Assembly (NCBI GenBank): GCA_031081585.1
Contig: JAVHLY010000003.1
Location: 9,408-73,407 of the forward strand
DNA from: Armatimonadota bacterium
GTDB lineage: Bacteria; Sysuimicrobiota; Sysuimicrobiia; Sysuimicrobiales; Humicultoraceae
Length of the DNA: 64,000 nt
Direction of reading: 5' to 3'
How positions within the stretch are numbered: the first letter of the stretch is position 1; each line of letters begins with the position of its first letter. The translations under genes were made by a program, and so were the position numbers. The notes under the pieces are model-generated. The model had not been told where the DNA came from. It searched no databases and saw only the letters and a list, made by a program, of their open reading frames with translations. Positions 15,651-23,810 of this stretch are shown piece by piece.

Positions 15651-16235
15651 ATGAGCGCTGCCACGCCCGCCCCCCGTTCCCCCGTGCCCGCGCGCACGAC
15701 CCGTCGCCGCCGGCCGCAGCCGGTGGCGGAGCAGCGCATCACCCTCACCGTGAACGGGGTGGCGCGCACGCTGACGGTGCCGGTCCGCCGCACCCTGGCC
15801 GACGCCCTGCGCGACGACCTGGGGCTCACCGGCACCCACCTGGGGTGCGAGCACGGGGTGTGCGGCGCCTGCACCGTCCTGCTGGACGGGCGGGCGGTGC
15901 GCTCCTGCCTGCTGCTGGCGGTGCAGGCGGACGGCCGGGAGGTGCTCACGGTGGAGGGGCTGGCCCAGGGCGACCGCCTCCACCCCATCCAGGAGGCCTT
16001 CTGGGAGACGCACGCCCTGCAGTGCGGGTTCTGCACCCCCGGGTTCCTGATGACGGTCTACGCCTTCCTGCGGGAGACGCCCCACCCCACCGACGAGGAG
16101 ATCCGGGAGGCGCTGGCGGGCAACCTCTGCCGCTGCACGGGCTACGTGAACATCCTCAAAGCCGTGCGCCTGGCTGCCGAGCGGCTGGCCGCGGGCGAGG
16201 CGGCCACCGTGGCAAGAGAGGAGGGAGGACCATGA
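15651..16235 (+). CDS. Molybdenum hydroxylase small subunit, [2Fe-2S]
   Basis: 194 residues, ATG 15651. After a ~28-residue Pro/Arg leader there are two cluster domains. The plant-ferredoxin type motif is LGCEHGVCGACTVLLDG with a later Cys in RSCLLL. The helical motif is LQCGFCTPGFLM with LCRCTGYVNI. This matches CoxS/XDH small subunits (about 155-170 residues), which pass electrons from Moco to FAD. It is split from the large subunit by an M20 gene, an amidohydrolase gene and an ABC transporter with two binding proteins. No FAD-domain gene lies in the island, so the electron acceptor is unknown. Confidence 0.93.
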   Translation: MSAATPAPRSPVPARTTRRRRPQPVAEQRITLTVNGVARTLTVPVRRTLADALRDDLGLTGTHLGCEHGVCGACTVLLDGRAVRSCLLLAVQADGREVLTVEGLAQGDRLHPIQEAFWETHALQCGFCTPGFLMTVYAFLRETPHPTDEEIREALAGNLCRCTGYVNILKAVRLAAERLAAGEAATVAREEGGP

Positions 16236-17230
16236 GGCTCGGGCGCAGTGCGGCGGCGGCGCTGGGGGCGATCACGCTCCTGGCCGCGCTGGTCGGCGCT
16301 GCCGGGGAGAGCGTGGCGGCGCCGACGCGGCTCACGGTGCTCTCCACGGTCACGCGCGTGGTCAACCTGCCCATGCTGGTGGGGTTCAAGCTGCTGCGGC
16401 AGGACGGGGTGGCCTTTGAGGTCAAGGACCTGCGGACGCCGGAGGCGGTCGTCCTGGCCACCGCCGAGCGGCAGGGTCAGTTCGGGACGGGGTTTGCCGC
16501 GTTCTACCCCGCGGTGGAGAAGGGCGCGCCGGTGCGGGCGCTCTTCGAGCTGTCGAAACCCGAGTTCGTCGTCGTGGCCAAACGGGAGATCACCGCGGTG
16601 GCGGGCCTCTCCGGCGTGCGGCTGGCCTCCCACTCCCCCGGGTCGACGGTGCAGGCGCTCCTGGAGTTCTTCCTCCTGGACCACCCGGGGGTCTCCCCCA
16701 ACATCGTCTTCATGCCCGAGGGCTCCCCGGCCCGCGCCGAAGCCATCCTGCGCGGGGCCGTCGACGCCGCGGCCATCGACCTGACGGCGGCGCAGGTGGT
16801 GCTCGACCGCGCCCCCGGCCGTTTCCACGTCCTGGTCGACCTGACGCGCATCCCAGTGAGCAGCAGCTTCCTCATCGCCCGCCAGGACTTCATCGAGGGG
16901 AACCGGCCGCTGGTGCGGCGGGTGCTCCGCCGGCTCCTGGAGTCGTACCGCCGCGGCGTGGCCAGCCCCGCCTTCTGGGCGGCGGAAGGCGCCGAGTTCT
17001 TCCCGGCGGTGCCGCGCGACCAGCTGGAGCGGCAGCTGGCCGCCCTGGCCCGTGTCTTCGACCCCAACGGCGGCATCGACCGGATGACCGGGCAGGGGGC
17101 CATCAGCAACATCCAGTTCCAGGTGGCCACCAAGAACCTGAGCGGCCCGGCCTTGAAGTGGAAGCGCGCCCAGTTCTTCGACACGGAGATCCTCGAAGAG
17201 CTCCTCGCGGAGCTGGGGCGGGTCCGGTAG
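16232..17230 (+). CDS. ABC transporter substrate-binding protein, copy 3
   Basis: 332 residues, ATG 16232 in an ATGA overlap with the 2Fe-2S gene. Signal peptide of about 30 residues ending near SVAAPT. The mature domain is an NMT1/SsuA-type binding fold but more diverged than copies 1 and 2. Features include PMLVGFKLLRQDGVAFEV, ATAERQGQFGTGFAAFYPAVEKG, LSGVRLASHSPGSTVQ and AILRGAVDAAAIDLTAAQVVL. It is followed by permease, ATPase and a second permease, so it serves the second importer. Ligand unknown. Confidence 0.82.
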   Translation: MRLGRSAAAALGAITLLAALVGAAGESVAAPTRLTVLSTVTRVVNLPMLVGFKLLRQDGVAFEVKDLRTPEAVVLATAERQGQFGTGFAAFYPAVEKGAPVRALFELSKPEFVVVAKREITAVAGLSGVRLASHSPGSTVQALLEFFLLDHPGVSPNIVFMPEGSPARAEAILRGAVDAAAIDLTAAQVVLDRAPGRFHVLVDLTRIPVSSSFLIARQDFIEGNRPLVRRVLRRLLESYRRGVASPAFWAAEGAEFFPAVPRDQLERQLAALARVFDPNGGIDRMTGQGAISNIQFQVATKNLSGPALKWKRAQFFDTEILEELLAELGRVR

Positions 17231-17265
17231 GCCCGCCGGGCCCGCGCGCGAAGGGCGGAGGCGGG

Positions 17266-18018
17266 ATGACGGGACACGTGGCGGCCCACCTCCTGCGCAT
17301 CCTCTCCCTGGTGACGTTCCTGGGGGTGTGGGAGTGGGCGGGGCGGGTGCGGGTTACCTTCGCCTTCCCCACCGTCGGGGCCACCCTGCGGGCGGGGGCG
17401 GAGCTCCTGCGGTCCGGCGAGCTGCCCGCCGCCCTGCTGGTGAGCGCCCAGGCCCTCGCCATGGGACTCGGCACGGCGGTGGCCGTGGCGATCCCGCTCG
17501 GGCTGGTCATGGGCATGGTCCGCCCGGTGGCGCGGGTGGCGGGGCTGTACCTGGAGCTGCTCATCGCGCTCCCCTCGGCGGCCCTCATCCCCCTGGTCAT
17601 CCTGACGCTGGGGATCAGCGTGCGCTCCTCGGCGGCGGTCGTCTTCGTCTTCAGCATGCCCTTCATCGCCATGAACGCCTACGGCGGCGTGCGCGAGGTG
17701 CCGCCCCGGCTCGTGGAGATGGCCCGCGCCTTCCAGGCCACCCCGGCCCAGCTCTTCGTCAAGGTGATCCTGCCGGGCAGCCTGCCGTTGCTCCTGGCCG
17801 GACTGCGCTACGGGCTGTCGCGGGCCTTCGTCGGGCTGGTGATCGCCGAGCTGCTGCTCTCGCCCTTCGGCGTGGGGAAGGTGATGACCACCGCCGCGGC
17901 GGTCTTCGCCTACGACCGGCTCTTCGCCACCGTGGCCGTGATCATCCTCCTCGCGGTGGGGGCGCTCACCCTGCTCCAGCGGCTCGAGCGCGTCCTTCTG
18001 CGCTGGCGGACCGCATGA
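17266..18018 (+). CDS. ABC transporter permease, second importer, subunit 1
   Basis: 250 residues, ATG 17266 after GGCGGAGGCGG. Six predicted membrane segments. The EAA loop is MARAFQATPAQLFVKVILPGSLPLLLAGLRYGL, followed by AFVGLVIAELLLSPFGVGKVM, all typical of SsuC/TauC permeases. It overlaps the ATPase gene start (ATGA). It may pair with the other permease at 18791, since both flank one ATPase gene. Confidence 0.9.
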   Translation: MTGHVAAHLLRILSLVTFLGVWEWAGRVRVTFAFPTVGATLRAGAELLRSGELPAALLVSAQALAMGLGTAVAVAIPLGLVMGMVRPVARVAGLYLELLIALPSAALIPLVILTLGISVRSSAAVVFVFSMPFIAMNAYGGVREVPPRLVEMARAFQATPAQLFVKVILPGSLPLLLAGLRYGLSRAFVGLVIAELLLSPFGVGKVMTTAAAVFAYDRLFATVAVIILLAVGALTLLQRLERVLLRWRTA

Positions 18019-18794
18019 GCGTGGACGCCCTGGTCGCCCGGCAGGCCCCCACCCTCATCGAGGTGGTCCGGGCCGCCAAGCGCTTCGGGGCCGTCGCCGC
18101 CCTGGCCGACGTCTCGCTGGTGGTCCGTGCCGGGGAGTTCGTCACGCTGATCGGCCCCAGCGGGTGCGGCAAGACGACCCTGCTGAAGATGCTGGCCGGG
18201 CTGATCGCCCCGGATGCGGGAGAGATCCGCATCGGCGGACGGACCGTCACCGGGCCGGGACGCGACCGCAGCCTGGTCTTCCAGGACTTCGCCCTCCTCC
18301 CCTGGGCGACGGTCCTGCGCAACGTGGCCTTCGGCCTGGAGCTGCAGGGGGTGCCGCGGGCCGAACGGGAGGCCCGGGCCCGCGAGTACATCCGCAAGGT
18401 CAAGCTTACCGGGTTCGAGCACCACTACCCGCACCAGCTCTCCGGGGGGATGCAGCAGCGGGTGGGGCTGGCCCGCGCCCTGGTCACCCGCCCGCAGATC
18501 CTGCTCATGGACGAGCCCTTTGCCGCTGTGGACGAGCAGACCCGGCGGCTCTTCCAGGACGACCTGTTGCGGCTGGTGGCGGAGGAGGGGACGACGGTGA
18601 TCTTCGTCACCCACAGCATGGAGGAGGCCGTCTTCCTCTCCGATCGGGTCTACGTCCTGTCGGCCCGTCCCGGCCGGATCATCGAGACGCTCCCCATCCC
18701 CCTCCCCCGGCCGAGGACGGACGCCGTGCGCCGGCACCCGGAGTTCACCGAGCTGGTGGAGCGCCTGTGGGCCGTCCTGAAGGAGCTCCAGTGA
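18015..18794 (+). CDS. ABC transporter ATP-binding protein, second importer
   Basis: 259 residues, ATG 18015. Walker A GPSGCGKTT, Q-loop VFQDFALLPW, signature LSGGMQQRVGLARALVTRP, Walker B ILLMDEPFAAVDE, and switch His in VTHSMEEAVFLSD. All motifs are intact, in the SsuB/TauB subfamily. It overlaps its neighbours on both sides (ATGA, GTGA), so expression is tightly coupled. It energises the importer that uses the copy-3 binding protein. Confidence 0.93.
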   Translation: MSVDALVARQAPTLIEVVRAAKRFGAVAALADVSLVVRAGEFVTLIGPSGCGKTTLLKMLAGLIAPDAGEIRIGGRTVTGPGRDRSLVFQDFALLPWATVLRNVAFGLELQGVPRAEREARAREYIRKVKLTGFEHHYPHQLSGGMQQRVGLARALVTRPQILLMDEPFAAVDEQTRRLFQDDLLRLVAEEGTTVIFVTHSMEEAVFLSDRVYVLSARPGRIIETLPIPLPRPRTDAVRRHPEFTELVERLWAVLKELQ

Positions 18795-19573
18795 GGCGGG
18801 CGGTCGGAGGGCCCGATGCGCCGGCAGGGCGGGCGCGCCTCGCCGCCTGGGCACAGACCGCGGCCGCGCTGCTGCCGCTCCTCCTCCTGTGGGAGGCCCT
18901 GGGGCGGGCGCAGGTCTCCCTCTTCGTGCCTCCCCTTGAGGCCATCGCCCGCGCCTGGGTCGAGGAGGTCGTCACCGGGCGCCTGTGGCGCGCTCTGGCC
19001 ACCAGCCTGGACGCCCTGGTCACCGGCTACGGCCTCGCGGTGCTGGTGGGCATCCCGCTCGGGCTGCTCATGGGACGGTCGTGGGCGGTGCAGGTCGCAG
19101 CCGACCCCTTCGTGAACACCCTGATGTCCGCCCCCCTCTCCGCGCTGGTGCCGGTGCTCATCGTCATCTTCGGCGTCCGGGAGACCGTGGTCACCGCCAC
19201 CGTCTTCCTCTTCAGCGTCTTCATCGTCGTCGTAAACGCCCGCGCCGGGACGCAGGTGCTGGACCGGTCCCTCGTCGAGATGGCCCGGGCGTTCGGGGCC
19301 TCCCCGTGGCAGGTGTTCCAGAAGGTCGCCCTGTGGGCGGCGCTGCCGGCCATTATGGTCGGGCTGCGCCTGGGCGCGCTGCAGGCGGTCAAGGGGATGG
19401 TGGTGGGGGAGATCCTGATCGCGGTCACCGGGCTGGGGGAGCGCCTCATCTACTACGGCAACACCTTCCTGATACCGCACCTCTATGCGGCCATCCTGAC
19501 CGTGCTGCTGCTGGCCCTGGGGGCCTCGCAGCTCGTCCTGGCCGCCGACCGGCTGCTGGTGCGCTGGAAGTGA
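18791..19573 (+). CDS. ABC transporter permease, second importer, subunit 2
   Basis: 260 residues from GTG 18791, overlapping the ATPase stop. Membrane segments begin at AAALLPLLLLWEALG, and the EAA loop is MARAFGASPWQVFQKVALWAALPAIMVGLRLG. VGEILIAVTGLGERLIYYG is typical of SsuC-type permeases. Two different permeases with one ATPase suggest a heterodimeric channel, which is less common for this class, where one permease usually homodimerises. Confidence 0.88.
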   Translation: MRRAVGGPDAPAGRARLAAWAQTAAALLPLLLLWEALGRAQVSLFVPPLEAIARAWVEEVVTGRLWRALATSLDALVTGYGLAVLVGIPLGLLMGRSWAVQVAADPFVNTLMSAPLSALVPVLIVIFGVRETVVTATVFLFSVFIVVVNARAGTQVLDRSLVEMARAFGASPWQVFQKVALWAALPAIMVGLRLGALQAVKGMVVGEILIAVTGLGERLIYYGNTFLIPHLYAAILTVLLLALGASQLVLAADRLLVRWK

Positions 19574-19589
19574 GCCGAGAGGGGTAGCG

Positions 19590-20636
19590 GTGGCCGGGAT
19601 GCGCGTCGACGCCCACGTCCACTACGTCTCGCCGCGGGTCTTCGCCGTGCTGCGTCGTGACGCGGCCCGGTACGGCGTGACGTACCTGGAGACCCCCGCC
19701 CCGCAGGTCCACCTCCCCGACGTCCCGCTGGCGCGGCCGATCCTCCCGGCGCTCTCCGACCTGGACGGCCTGCGCGCCCACCGCCACCGCCAGGGCCTCG
19801 ACCGGCTGGTCCTCGGCCCGCTCATGGACCTGGCGGGCTACGGCCTGCCCGTCGAGCAGGGCGCCCTCCTGAGCCGCCTGGTGAACGAGAGCCTGGCCGC
19901 CGACCTGGCTGCGGCGGAGGCCTGCTGGGGGCTGGCCACCGTGCCGCTCCAGGACGGCGACGCGGCCGCCGCGGAGCTGCGCTACGCCGTGCGGCACCTC
20001 GGCCTGCGGGGCGCCATGATCGACACCAACGTGCGCGGCCGCAGCCTCGCCCAGGCGCCCCTCGAGCCGTTCTGGGCGGAGGCGCAGGCGCTGGGGGTCC
20101 CGGTGGTCCTCCACCCCTTCGCCGTCCCGGCGCTGGAGCGGCTCCGCCCCTACTACCTGCACAATGTCGTGGGCTACCCGTTGGAGACCACGCTGGCCGC
20201 GGCGGAGCTGGTCTTCGGCGGCGTGCTGCGGCGGTTTCCAGGTCTCCGCGTCGTCCTGGTCCACGGGGGCGGGTTCCTGCCGTACCAGATCGGCCGGCTG
20301 GAGCGGGCGTACCGGGCCCGGGAGGAGGCGCGGGTGCACCTCGACGTCTCCCCGGCGCAGTTCCTGCAGGCCTTCTACTACGACGCCCTCACCCACCACC
20401 CCGCCGCCCTGCGGTTCCTGGTGGAGCAGGTCGGGGCGGCGCGGGTGCTGCTGGGCAGCGACTACCCCTTCAGCATGGCCGATCCGGCGCCGGGGGCGAC
20501 GCTGGACGCGGCGGGGCTTGCGCCCGAGGCGCGGCAGATGGTCGCGGGGGGGACGGCACTGGCGCTGTTCGCACCCCGTACCGGGGCACCGGCGGGCCCC
20601 CGCCCGGCGGGCCCTCACCATGGAGAGGAGGAGTGA
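19590..20636 (+). CDS. Amidohydrolase 2 family (ACMSD-like) metal enzyme
   Basis: 348 residues, GTG 19590 after GAGAGGGGTAGC; ATG 19599 is a possible alternative. TIM-barrel of the amidohydrolase-related/ACMSD class: DAHVHYVSP (HxH metal pair), VVLHPF (His), VLVHGGGFLPYQIGRLERAY (His), and LLGSDYPFSM (metal/catalytic Asp). Members are non-oxidative decarboxylases or hydrolases, such as ACMS decarboxylase and gamma-resorcylate decarboxylase. Position between transporter sets suggests it acts late in the same catabolic route. The C-terminal ~18 residues are Gly/Pro-rich. Confidence 0.85.
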   Translation: MAGMRVDAHVHYVSPRVFAVLRRDAARYGVTYLETPAPQVHLPDVPLARPILPALSDLDGLRAHRHRQGLDRLVLGPLMDLAGYGLPVEQGALLSRLVNESLAADLAAAEACWGLATVPLQDGDAAAAELRYAVRHLGLRGAMIDTNVRGRSLAQAPLEPFWAEAQALGVPVVLHPFAVPALERLRPYYLHNVVGYPLETTLAAAELVFGGVLRRFPGLRVVLVHGGGFLPYQIGRLERAYRAREEARVHLDVSPAQFLQAFYYDALTHHPAALRFLVEQVGAARVLLGSDYPFSMADPAPGATLDAAGLAPEARQMVAGGTALALFAPRTGAPAGPRPAGPHHGEEE

Positions 20637-20639
20637 CCC

Positions 20640-21731
20640 ATGCAGGTCGGCAGACGGTTCTGTGCGCTGGTCCTGGCCGTCCTCGTGCTGGCGACGGCGG
20701 CCGCATCCACGGCAGGGGCGGGCCAGGCGGCCACCCGGGTGGCCTTCATCTACGTGGGCCCCATCGGCGACGCCGGCTGGACCTACCAGCACGACCAGGC
20801 GCGCCGCCACCTGGAGCGCACGCTGGGCGTGCAGACGCGCTACGTGGAGTCGGTCCCGGAGACGGCCGAGGTGGCCCGGGTGATGGAGCAGTTCATCCGC
20901 CAGGGCTACCGCATCATCTTCGCCACCGCCTTCGGCTACCAGACCTTCGGCCTGCAGGTGGCCCGCCGCCACCCCGACGTGCGCATCATCGGCATCGGGC
21001 CGGCCATCGGGCTGGCGCCCAACGTGAAGACCATCTACGGGCGCATCTGGGAGGGGCGCTACCTGACCGGCCTCGTGGCCGGGAAGATGACCCGCACCAA
21101 CACCATCGGCTTCGTCGCCGCCCACCCCATCAGCACCGTCGTGGCCGGTGTGAACGCCTTCGCCCTCGGCGTGTGGTCCGTGAACCCCAACGCGCGCATC
21201 CGGGTGGTGTGGACGCGCACCTGGTACGACCCGCCCAAGGAGAAGTCCGCCGCCAAGGCGCTGCTCGATGCCGGCGCGGACGTCATCGCCCAGCACCAGG
21301 ACACCCCGAGCGCCCTCCAGGCCGCGGCCGAGGAGGGGAAGTGGGGGATCGGCTCCGAGTCCAACATGCAGCGCTTCGCCCCCCGCGCCTACCTCACCGG
21401 CACCATCTGGGACTGGCGGGCGGTGGACGAGGCGATCGTGCGGGGCATCCAGCGGGGGCAGTTCCGCTCCGAGGACTACTACGGCGGGCTCGCCGACCGC
21501 ATGGTCTCGCTCGGCCCCTTCCACCCCGACGTGCCCGCGGACGTGCGGCGCCTGGTGGACGAGCGGCGGCGCGGCATCATCGCCGGGACCTTCCAGATCT
21601 TCAAGGGGCCGCTGGCCGACCAGAACGGCCGTGAGCGCGTCCCCAAGGGCAGGGTGATGACCCTGAAGGAGATCCTCGCCTTCAACTGGCTGCTGCGCGG
21701 CATCGAGGGGCAGCCCCCGACGGCGCGGTAG
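20640..21731 (+). CDS. BMP-family (basic membrane protein) substrate-binding protein
   Basis: 363 residues, ATG 20640 after GGAGAGGAGGAG. Signal peptide of about 30 residues; no lipobox Cys at its end, so it is probably secreted or anchored through the uncleaved helix. The fold is BMP/PnrA: VAFIYVGPIGDAGWTYQHD, FATAFGYQTFGLQVARRHPDV, RIWEGRYLTGLVAGKMT, VWTRTWYDPPKEKSAAKALLDAGADVI, and YLTGTIWDWRAV. Family members bind purine nucleosides and similar ligands. Two matching permeases follow directly, but the double-ABC ATPase normally found with them is missing from the window. Confidence 0.92.
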   Translation: MQVGRRFCALVLAVLVLATAAASTAGAGQAATRVAFIYVGPIGDAGWTYQHDQARRHLERTLGVQTRYVESVPETAEVARVMEQFIRQGYRIIFATAFGYQTFGLQVARRHPDVRIIGIGPAIGLAPNVKTIYGRIWEGRYLTGLVAGKMTRTNTIGFVAAHPISTVVAGVNAFALGVWSVNPNARIRVVWTRTWYDPPKEKSAAKALLDAGADVIAQHQDTPSALQAAAEEGKWGIGSESNMQRFAPRAYLTGTIWDWRAVDEAIVRGIQRGQFRSEDYYGGLADRMVSLGPFHPDVPADVRRLVDERRRGIIAGTFQIFKGPLADQNGRERVPKGRVMTLKEILAFNWLLRGIEGQPPTAR

Positions 21732-21734
21732 CCT

Positions 21735-22856
21735 GTGGGAGCGGCCGAGCGCCCGCTGCGGGTGCGCGCGCCGGCGGCCGGCGCGGCCCGGTCCGCGGGT
21801 CCCGCTTCCCCCGCCTGGGCGGAGGGGGCGGTGCTCCGCGCCGGTGGTGTGGCGGCGGCGCTGCTGGTGGGCGCGGCGCTGCTCGCCGCCACTGGGCACG
21901 ACCCCTGGACCGCCTACCGGGAGATGGCCGTCGGCGCCTTCGGGTCGGCCTACGCCTGGGAGCAGACCCTGGTGAAGGCCATCCCGCTGGCGCTCACCGG
22001 GCTGGGGGTAGCGCTGGCCTTCACGATGGGGCTGTGGAACATCGGCGCGGAAGGCCAGCTCCTCGTGGGGGCGCTCGCCGCCTCCTGGCTGGCGCTGGCC
22101 GGTCCGGCGCTGCCACCCGCGGCGGCGGTGCCCGCTCTGATGCTCCTCGGCGCCGCCGGCGGGGCGCTGTGGGCGCTCGGCCCCGCACTGCTGCGGGCCT
22201 ACGCCGGGGTGAGCGAGATCATCTCCACCCTCATGCTCAACTACGTCGCCGCGCTGTGGGTGGACTACCTGGTCTTCGGCGCCTGGGCCGACCCGGCGGC
22301 GTTCAGCTTCCCGTACTCCCGCCCCTTCCCGGAAGGGATGCGCTTCCCCCTGCTCGTCGGCGAGGTCCACCTGGGAGCTCTCCTGGCGCTGGTGCTGGCC
22401 GCCCTGCTGGCCTGGGCGGTGCGCCGCACGCGCTGGGGGTTCGAGGTGCGGGCCATCGGGGCCGGAGCGGAGGCGGCGCACGCCGCGGGAGTGGCCGTGC
22501 GGCGCTATGTCCTGGGGGTGATGGCCGTGAGCGGCGCCCTGGCGGGGCTGGCGGGCGTGGGGGAGGTGGCCGGCGTGGTCCACCGCCTCCAGCAGGGGCT
22601 CTCACCGGGCTACGGGTTCAGCGCCATCATCGTCGCCTGGCTGGCCGGGCTCCACCCCTGGGCCGTGGTGGCCGTGGCGGTGCTCTTCGCCGGGCTGCTC
22701 AACGGCGGGTTCGTCATCCAGACCGCCGGGGTGCCCGCGGCCATCGCCGCGATGCTGCAGGCGCTCATCCTGTTCTTCGTGCTGGCCGGCGAGGTGGCCG
22801 TGCGCCGCCGCCGCCGTCACCGCCTGCTGGCCGCATCCGCCGCCAGCGGGGCCTGA
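21735..22856 (+). CDS. ABC permease of the BMP/nucleoside type, subunit 1
   Basis: 373 residues from GTG 21735. About nine hydrophobic segments, with the branched-chain/ribose-type permease signature GLGVALAFTMGLWNIGAEGQLLVGALA. RAYAGVSEIISTLMLNYVAALWVDYLV and GFSAIIVAWLAGLHPWAVV are typical of the larger nucleoside permease (NupP-like). A basic tail (RRRRRHR) ends the protein. It belongs with the BMP protein upstream and the permease downstream. Confidence 0.9.
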   Translation: MGAAERPLRVRAPAAGAARSAGPASPAWAEGAVLRAGGVAAALLVGAALLAATGHDPWTAYREMAVGAFGSAYAWEQTLVKAIPLALTGLGVALAFTMGLWNIGAEGQLLVGALAASWLALAGPALPPAAAVPALMLLGAAGGALWALGPALLRAYAGVSEIISTLMLNYVAALWVDYLVFGAWADPAAFSFPYSRPFPEGMRFPLLVGEVHLGALLALVLAALLAWAVRRTRWGFEVRAIGAGAEAAHAAGVAVRRYVLGVMAVSGALAGLAGVGEVAGVVHRLQQGLSPGYGFSAIIVAWLAGLHPWAVVAVAVLFAGLLNGGFVIQTAGVPAAIAAMLQALILFFVLAGEVAVRRRRRHRLLAASAASGA

Positions 22857-22866
22857 CCCGACGCCC

Positions 22867-23790
22867 GTGGACCCGCTGACCGCGCTGGCCGCCGCCGCCG
22901 TCACGCTGGGCACCCCGCTGCTGCTGGCCGGGCTGGGCGAACTGGTGGCGGAGCGCAGCGGCGTGCTCAACCTGGGGGTGGAGGGCGTGATGCTGGTCGG
23001 GGCGGTGACGGGCTTCGCCGTGGCCGTGGCCACGCGCGAGCCGTGGCTGGCCGTGGCCGCCGCGCTGGCGGTGGGGGCGGTGCTCGGGGGGGTGCACGCC
23101 GCCCTCACGGTGGGCCTGGGGGTCGAGCAGGTGACCGCCGGCCTGGCGCTGGCGCTCTTCGGGACGGGGCTCAGCGCCTTCCTGGGGAAGCCGCTGATCG
23201 GCATCCCCAACCCCGTCCCCTTCCGGGCCCTGGCCGTCCCGGGGCTGGCGGCCCTGCCGGTGGCGGGTCCTGTCCTCTTCCGGCAGGACGCGCTGGTCTA
23301 CCTGGCCTACGCGCTGGCGGTGGCGGCGTGGTGGTGGCTCGACCACACGCGGTCGGGGCTGCGCCTGCGCGCCTGCGGGGAGCACCCCGAGGCGGCGGAC
23401 GCCATGGGCGTGAACGTGGCGGCGGTGCGCGCGGGGGCGGTGGTGGCGGGCGGGGCCCTGGCGGGCCTGGCCGGGGCGTACCTCTCCCTGGCCTACACGC
23501 CGGCCTGGACCGAGCACATGACCGGAGGGCTCGGGTGGATCGCCATCGCGCTGGTGATCTTCGGGACGTGGCGCCCGCTGCGCCTGGCCGCCGGCGCCGT
23601 CCTCTTCGGCGCGGTGGACGCCCTGGGGTTCCGGGCGCAGGTGCTGGGGGTGGAGACCTCGGCCATCCTGCTGCGCATGCTGCCGTACCTGTTCACGCTG
23701 GGGGTGCTCTTCGTGATCACCGTGTTGCGGCGCCGGGGCGGGGCCGGCGTGCCCGAAGCCCTGGCCCGTCCCTACCGCCGCGAGGCGTGA
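22867..23790 (+). CDS. ABC permease of the BMP/nucleoside type, subunit 2
   Basis: 307 residues from GTG 22867. It carries the family hallmark GELVAERSGVLNLGVEGVMLVGAVTGF, then GLGVEQVTAGLALALFGTGLSAFLG and MGVNVAAVRAGAVVAGGALAGLAGAYLSLAY (NupQ-like second permease). About eight to nine membrane segments. It would form a heterodimeric channel with the preceding permease. An isochorismatase-type hydrolase gene follows after 20 bases, so uptake and hydrolysis are probably co-expressed. Confidence 0.92.
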   Translation: MDPLTALAAAAVTLGTPLLLAGLGELVAERSGVLNLGVEGVMLVGAVTGFAVAVATREPWLAVAAALAVGAVLGGVHAALTVGLGVEQVTAGLALALFGTGLSAFLGKPLIGIPNPVPFRALAVPGLAALPVAGPVLFRQDALVYLAYALAVAAWWWLDHTRSGLRLRACGEHPEAADAMGVNVAAVRAGAVVAGGALAGLAGAYLSLAYTPAWTEHMTGGLGWIAIALVIFGTWRPLRLAAGAVLFGAVDALGFRAQVLGVETSAILLRMLPYLFTLGVLFVITVLRRRGGAGVPEALARPYRREA

Positions 23791-23810
23791 GCCGACGAGG
23801 AGGGATCGCC

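Noticed and set aside
19446-22583. Minus-strand open frame of about 1045 codons opposite the amidohydrolase and BMP genes
   Set aside because: Composition is Arg/Gly/His/Pro-rich with no domain; the plus-strand genes have clear motifs and ribosome sites.
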